This document shows positions 12,971-16,506 of a stretch of DNA of 16,506 bases, piece by piece. Source of the DNA: Acidobacteriota bacterium (GTDB lineage: Bacteria; Actinomycetota; Acidimicrobiia; Acidimicrobiales; UBA8190); the NCBI GenBank assembly GCA_028872975.1, contig JAGWNV010000025.1, forward strand, positions 1-16,506, in the 5' to 3' direction. Each line of letters begins with the position of its first letter. The first letter of the stretch is position 1. The notes below the pieces were generated by a model that saw nothing but the letters and a program-made list of their open reading frames with translations, was not told the origin of the DNA and did not search any database. The position numbers and the translations under genes are program-made.

Positions 12971-15900
12971 GCCCGGTGGCGGCCGGGGCGGGCCCGGCAC
13001 TGCCCGACGCCGAGGCGCGCCGGCAGGCGGTCGAGGACGTGGGCCGCTCCCTCGTCGTCGTGGCCGGAGCCGGCACCGGGAAGACCGCCACCTTGGTGGG
13101 CCGGGTGGCCTCCCTCGTCCGGGCGGGGACGCCGCTTGGCGGTCTCGCCGTCATCACCTTCACCGAGGCCGCCGCCGCCGAGCTGCGGGTGCGCCTGGCC
13201 GAGGCGCTCTCGGGCACCGCCGACGCTGCCGGCGTCCAGGGGGGCCGCGGTCGGGCCCGGGCCGAGGTGGACGAGGCCGCCGTCTGCACGATCCACGCCT
13301 TCGCCCAGCGCGTCCTCGTCGAGCACGCCACGGCGGCGGGGCTCCCGCCCGGGTTCGACGTGCTCGACGAGCTCGCCGAGCGGGCCGATCTCGAGGAGCG
13401 CCTGGCCCGGTTCACCGACGACCTCTTCGACGACCCCTCGGCCGAGCCGATGCTCCTGCGGGGGTTCGTCCTCGGGCTGGGCCCGGCCGCCATCTGGGAC
13501 CTCGCCTGGTCCCTGCACCGCCACTGGGACCGCCTGGAGGACGGCGGCTCGGCGCGCATCGAGGCGGCCCGACCCGGACCCGAGGACTGGCCCGGCCTCG
13601 ACGTCGGCCCGGTGCTCGACGCCATCGACCGGGCGCTTTCCTTCGAGGACCTCTGCACCGAGGAGGAGGACCTCCTCCTCGACCATCTCCGGACCCGCCT
13701 GCGCCGGGCCCAGGGCGTCCTGGCGGCGGCCTCCCGGGACGAGCAGGCCGCCCTGCCCCTCCTCGTGCGCCTGCCGGCCTTCGGCAGCGGCTACGGCAAG
13801 GCCGAGCACTGGGGCGGCAGGGCCGCCGAGGTCCGGGCCGCCTGCGCCGAGGCGGAGACGGCCCGCCAGGAGCTCCTGGCCCGGGTGCGGGCGCCGGTGC
13901 TCGCCGAGCTCCTGGCCCGCCTGGCCCGCTTCACCGTGGCGGCGGCCGCCGACCGGGCCGCCGACGGCCGGCTCACCTTCCACGACCTCCTCGTCCACAC
14001 CCGCCGCCTGTTGCGAGACGACCCGACGGCGCGCGGCGCGCTGCGCCGGCGCTACCGGTTCCTCCTCGTCGACGAGTTCCAGGACACCGACCCCCTGCAG
14101 GTGGAGCTGGCCGCCTGGTTGGCCTCGGCCGTCGAGGGTGAGGACGGCCTCGAGGGGGGACTGGGGCGCATCCTCGGCGGGGCCCGCCCGGGTGCCCTCT
14201 TCGTGGTGGGCGACCCCACGCAGTCCATCTACCGCTTCCGCCGGGCCGACATCGAGCTCTTCGAGAGGGTGTGCGCCGAGGTGGGCGACGAGGCGGTGCT
14301 CTCCGCCAATTTCCGCTCGGTCCCCGGCATCGTCGAGTTCGTGAACACCGTCTTCCCCGCCCTGTTCGCGGCCGGCGACGGCCAGCCCCCCTACCGCCCC
14401 CTCGCCGCCCAGCGCCGGGCGCTTCCGAGCACGCTGCCGTCGGGCACCGTCCAGCTCACCCTGGCCGGCATCAGCCCCGAGGAGCCCGAGCCGCCGTGGC
14501 TGGCCCTCCCGCCCGTCGTCGTGCTGGGCGGGCCGGTCGACGGGTCGCTGGGCGAGGTCCGCCGGAGCGCGGGGCGCGACGCCGCCGCCGCCGTCCGGCG
14601 CGTCGTGACCGAGGACTGGCCGGTCTCCGACCCGGAGGATCCCGAGGCGCCGCCCCGGCGCCCCCGCTGGCGTGACGTGGCCGTCCTCATCCCGGCCCGC
14701 ACCGCCCTCGGGGCCCTCGAGGAGGCCTTCGAGGACGCCGAGGTCCCCTACCGTCTCGAGGGCGCCGCCCTGCTGTGGGGCGCCGACGAGGTGGGCGACG
14801 TCCTGAGCGCCCTCGGCGCTGCCGACGAGCCCTCCGACGCCGTGTCGGTCCTCGCCGCCCTGCGCGCCCCCGGGCTGGCCTGTGGCGACGACGACCTCGT
14901 CGAGTGGCACGCGGCCGGGGGCTCCTGGGATCCGCGCGCCGAGCCGCCCGACGATATGGACGGGCATCCGGTGGCCACGGCCATGGCACTCCTGGCCGAC
15001 CTCCACCGCCGGCGTTGGTGGGCCGAGCCGTCGGAGATGGTGGCGGCGGCCACGGCGCTCCTGCACGGCTACGCCCTCGCCTTCGCCCGCCGGCGCCCCC
15101 GGCAGGTCTTCCAACGCCTGCGATGGCTTGCCGACCAGTCCCGGATGTTCGACGACACCGTGGGCGGATCCCTCCACGACTTCCTCCGGTGGGCCGAGCT
15201 CCAGCGCGAGGGCGACGGCCGGGCCGCCAACATCGGCCCCCCCGAGCCCGACGATGACGCCGTGCGGGTCATGACGGTCCATGGCGCCAAGGGGCTCGAG
15301 TTCCCCGTGACGGTGGTGACCGGTCTCGAGCGCGACGAGAGCGCCGGGTTCCGGGCCGACGCCGTGCTGTGGCGACGCGACGGCGGGGTCGAGGTGGGCC
15401 CCGGCGCCCTGCTGCGCAGCGCCGGGTACGAAGAGATGGCGGGGAGCGAGAAGGCGCTCGACCGCCTGGAGCGGGTACGGCTCCTCTACGTCGCCATGAC
15501 CCGCGCCCGCGACCATCTCGTCGTGTGCCTCCACCACAAGCTGCGCACCACCTCACCGGACACGAGCCAGGCGGCGGCGCTCGAGGAGCTCTGCCGCGCC
15601 CATCCCCTCCTGTGGCGCCGACTCGCCGACGGCACCGCGGCGGGGACTGCCCGGGGTGCCCGGGCCGTCCTACCGGCGCGCCGACTGGTCGCCGAGCTCG
15701 ACGCCGGGCCCGACGCCCTCCGGCGATGGGCCGACGACCTCGCCGAATGGAGCGCCAGGCGGGCCGAGACCCTGGCCCGGTGGCGAGCCCTGCCGGTGGT
15801 GACGGCCAGCGCCCTCGGGCACGACGCGCCGCCGCCGGCGCACCGCCGTCGCTCCGATGCCCCCGGCGCGCCGCGTCGCTCCGACCCGGCCGGGGCGGAC

Positions 15901-16485
15901 ACGGCCCTGCGGGTGGGGCGCGCCGTCCATGCCGTGCTCGCCGCCGTCGACCTCGGCACCGGGCTCGACGACCACGGCCGCGACGTGGCCGAGCTCGCCG
16001 TGTTCCGGGCCGGCTCCCACGGGGTGCCCGCCCGGGCCGGGGAGGTCCGGGCCATGGTGACCCGGGCGCTCGCCAGCCCCGTGGTGGCGTGGGCGGCGGG
16101 CCGGCCGCACCACAAGGAGATGTTCCTCGCCACCGCCCTCGGTGCCGGGGACGACGCCGGGGTCTTCGAGGGATTCGTCGACCTCCTCGTCGAAGGCGAC
16201 GACGGCCTCGTCGTCGTCGACTACAAGACCGATGGCGTGGCCGGCGCCACCGGCACCGCCGAGGTGGGCAGCCGCTACGCCGCCCAGGTCGCCGCCTACG
16301 CCTCGGCCGCCGAGGCGGCCACGGGGACGCCGGTGACGAGGGCCGTGGTCGTCCTCCTCGGCGCCGACCCCGCCGTCGAGCACGAGATCGCCGGCCCGGC
16401 GCTCGAGGAGGCGCGCCGGCGGGTCGACGCAGAAGTGCTGGTCCTGGCCGGTGCCGGGCGCACCGACCGGCATCCCTTGGACTGA
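12967..16485 (+). CDS. addA: AddA-like helicase-nuclease subunit (UvrD-type helicase + RecB-type nuclease)
   Basis: This 1172-residue protein is the motor and second nuclease of the AddAB-type enzyme that resects DNA ends for RecA. The SF1 helicase motifs are all present: Walker A GAGTGKT (34-40), Ia VITFTEAAAAELR, II VDEFQDTD (368-375), III GDPTQSIYRFR (415-425), IV SANFRS, V TVHGAKGLEFP (770-780) and VI LYVAMTRARDHL (840-851). The C-terminal PD-(D/E)XK nuclease has His988 (GRAVHAVL), Asp1072 (GFVDLL), Asp1085/Lys1087 (VVDYKT) and Gln1107/Tyr1111 (QVAAY). No Fe-S cysteines are seen; these are in AddB. Length is near Bacillus AddA. The start is GTG 12967, in the GTGA overlap with the addB stop. 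A short repeat lies in the helicase-nuclease linker. Confidence 0.92.
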   Translation: MSPVAAGAGPALPDAEARRQAVEDVGRSLVVVAGAGTGKTATLVGRVASLVRAGTPLGGLAVITFTEAAAAELRVRLAEALSGTADAAGVQGGRGRARAEVDEAAVCTIHAFAQRVLVEHATAAGLPPGFDVLDELAERADLEERLARFTDDLFDDPSAEPMLLRGFVLGLGPAAIWDLAWSLHRHWDRLEDGGSARIEAARPGPEDWPGLDVGPVLDAIDRALSFEDLCTEEEDLLLDHLRTRLRRAQGVLAAASRDEQAALPLLVRLPAFGSGYGKAEHWGGRAAEVRAACAEAETARQELLARVRAPVLAELLARLARFTVAAAADRAADGRLTFHDLLVHTRRLLRDDPTARGALRRRYRFLLVDEFQDTDPLQVELAAWLASAVEGEDGLEGGLGRILGGARPGALFVVGDPTQSIYRFRRADIELFERVCAEVGDEAVLSANFRSVPGIVEFVNTVFPALFAAGDGQPPYRPLAAQRRALPSTLPSGTVQLTLAGISPEEPEPPWLALPPVVVLGGPVDGSLGEVRRSAGRDAAAAVRRVVTEDWPVSDPEDPEAPPRRPRWRDVAVLIPARTALGALEEAFEDAEVPYRLEGAALLWGADEVGDVLSALGAADEPSDAVSVLAALRAPGLACGDDDLVEWHAAGGSWDPRAEPPDDMDGHPVATAMALLADLHRRRWWAEPSEMVAAATALLHGYALAFARRRPRQVFQRLRWLADQSRMFDDTVGGSLHDFLRWAELQREGDGRAANIGPPEPDDDAVRVMTVHGAKGLEFPVTVVTGLERDESAGFRADAVLWRRDGGVEVGPGALLRSAGYEEMAGSEKALDRLERVRLLYVAMTRARDHLVVCLHHKLRTTSPDTSQAAALEELCRAHPLLWRRLADGTAAGTARGARAVLPARRLVAELDAGPDALRRWADDLAEWSARRAETLARWRALPVVTASALGHDAPPPAHRRRSDAPGAPRRSDPAGADTALRVGRAVHAVLAAVDLGTGLDDHGRDVAELAVFRAGSHGVPARAGEVRAMVTRALASPVVAWAAGRPHHKEMFLATALGAGDDAGVFEGFVDLLVEGDDGLVVVDYKTDGVAGATGTAEVGSRYAAQVAAYASAAEAATGTPVTRAVVVLLGADPAVEHEIAGPALEEARRRVDAEVLVLAGAGRTDRHPLD
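15847..15900 (+). repeat. In-frame 27-base tandem duplication in the addA linker
   Basis: CGTCGCTCCGA at 15847-15857 recurs at 15874-15884, exactly 27 bases apart. It encodes RRSDAPGAP (961-969) followed by RRSDPAGAD (970-978), a diverged 9-residue tandem repeat. It sits in the flexible segment between the helicase and nuclease domains, where length change should be tolerated. Confidence 0.6.
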
Positions 16486-16506
16486 TACACCCCGGCAGTA
16501 CCCTCC

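Noticed and set aside
9944..13000. 1018-codon minus-strand open frame opposite addB
   Set aside because: Composition typical of an antisense shadow in high-GC DNA; addB has intact nuclease and Fe-S motifs.
12655..15537. 960-codon minus-strand open frame opposite addA
   Set aside because: Antisense to a full set of SF1 helicase motifs; the translation has no family features.
16486..16506. Terminator or further gene after addA
   Set aside because: Only 21 bases remain and no stem or start is seen.

Overview
The window is dense, very GC-rich bacterial chromosome. A 60-base sample from addA is 80% G+C by count, while the first 240 bases are about 56%. Start codons are often GTG, intergenic gaps are short, and the gene families (GtrA-like protein, GH1 glycosidase, type II citrate synthase, actinobacterial-looking Amt, AddAB-type nuclease) point to a high-GC actinomycete. 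A deep lineage such as Acidimicrobiia is plausible, but that placement is inference and not proven by the sequence.

Layout from the left. A minus-strand run reads GH1 beta-glycosidase (2384-1194), GtrA-like membrane protein (1139-636), then a secreted protein (500-1) cut by the window edge, whose base composition is unlike its neighbours. A TesB-type acyl-CoA thioesterase (2425-3285, +) diverges from the glycosidase and converges on citrate synthase. A second minus-strand run is sqdB-like UDP-sulfoquinovose synthase (7014-5830), a membrane-anchored protein with a CARDB-like domain (5732-4650), and gltA citrate synthase (4564-3296). Divergent from sqdB is a family 2 glycosyltransferase (7148-7954), followed by an unrecognised 205-residue protein (8054-8671). 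An ammonium transporter (9947-8697, minus) converges on that unknown gene across a perfect 20-base palindrome. The right third is a two-gene operon, addB-addA (9977-16485, +), with a 4-base GTGA overlap.

How the genes may work together. SqdB makes UDP-sulfoquinovose. The divergent GT2 enzyme resembles polyprenyl-phosphate sugar transferases, and the GtrA-like protein belongs to a family tied to moving lipid-linked sugars across the membrane. A sulfosugar surface-glycan or glycolipid route is therefore possible, but it is inference because the genes are not in one operon. AddB and AddA together should form a double-strand-break-processing helicase-nuclease. GltA, TesB and Amt are central carbon, acyl-CoA and nitrogen functions.

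The most notable observations are: an Amt whose first twin-histidine position is Glu; a sulfoquinovose synthase in a genome that otherwise looks heterotrophic; a symmetric four-half-site CTGGG/CCCAG array between sqdB and the GT2 gene; and an unknown cysteine-containing protein. No tRNA, rRNA, CRISPR array or insertion sequence was seen. No gap between genes exceeds 135 bases.
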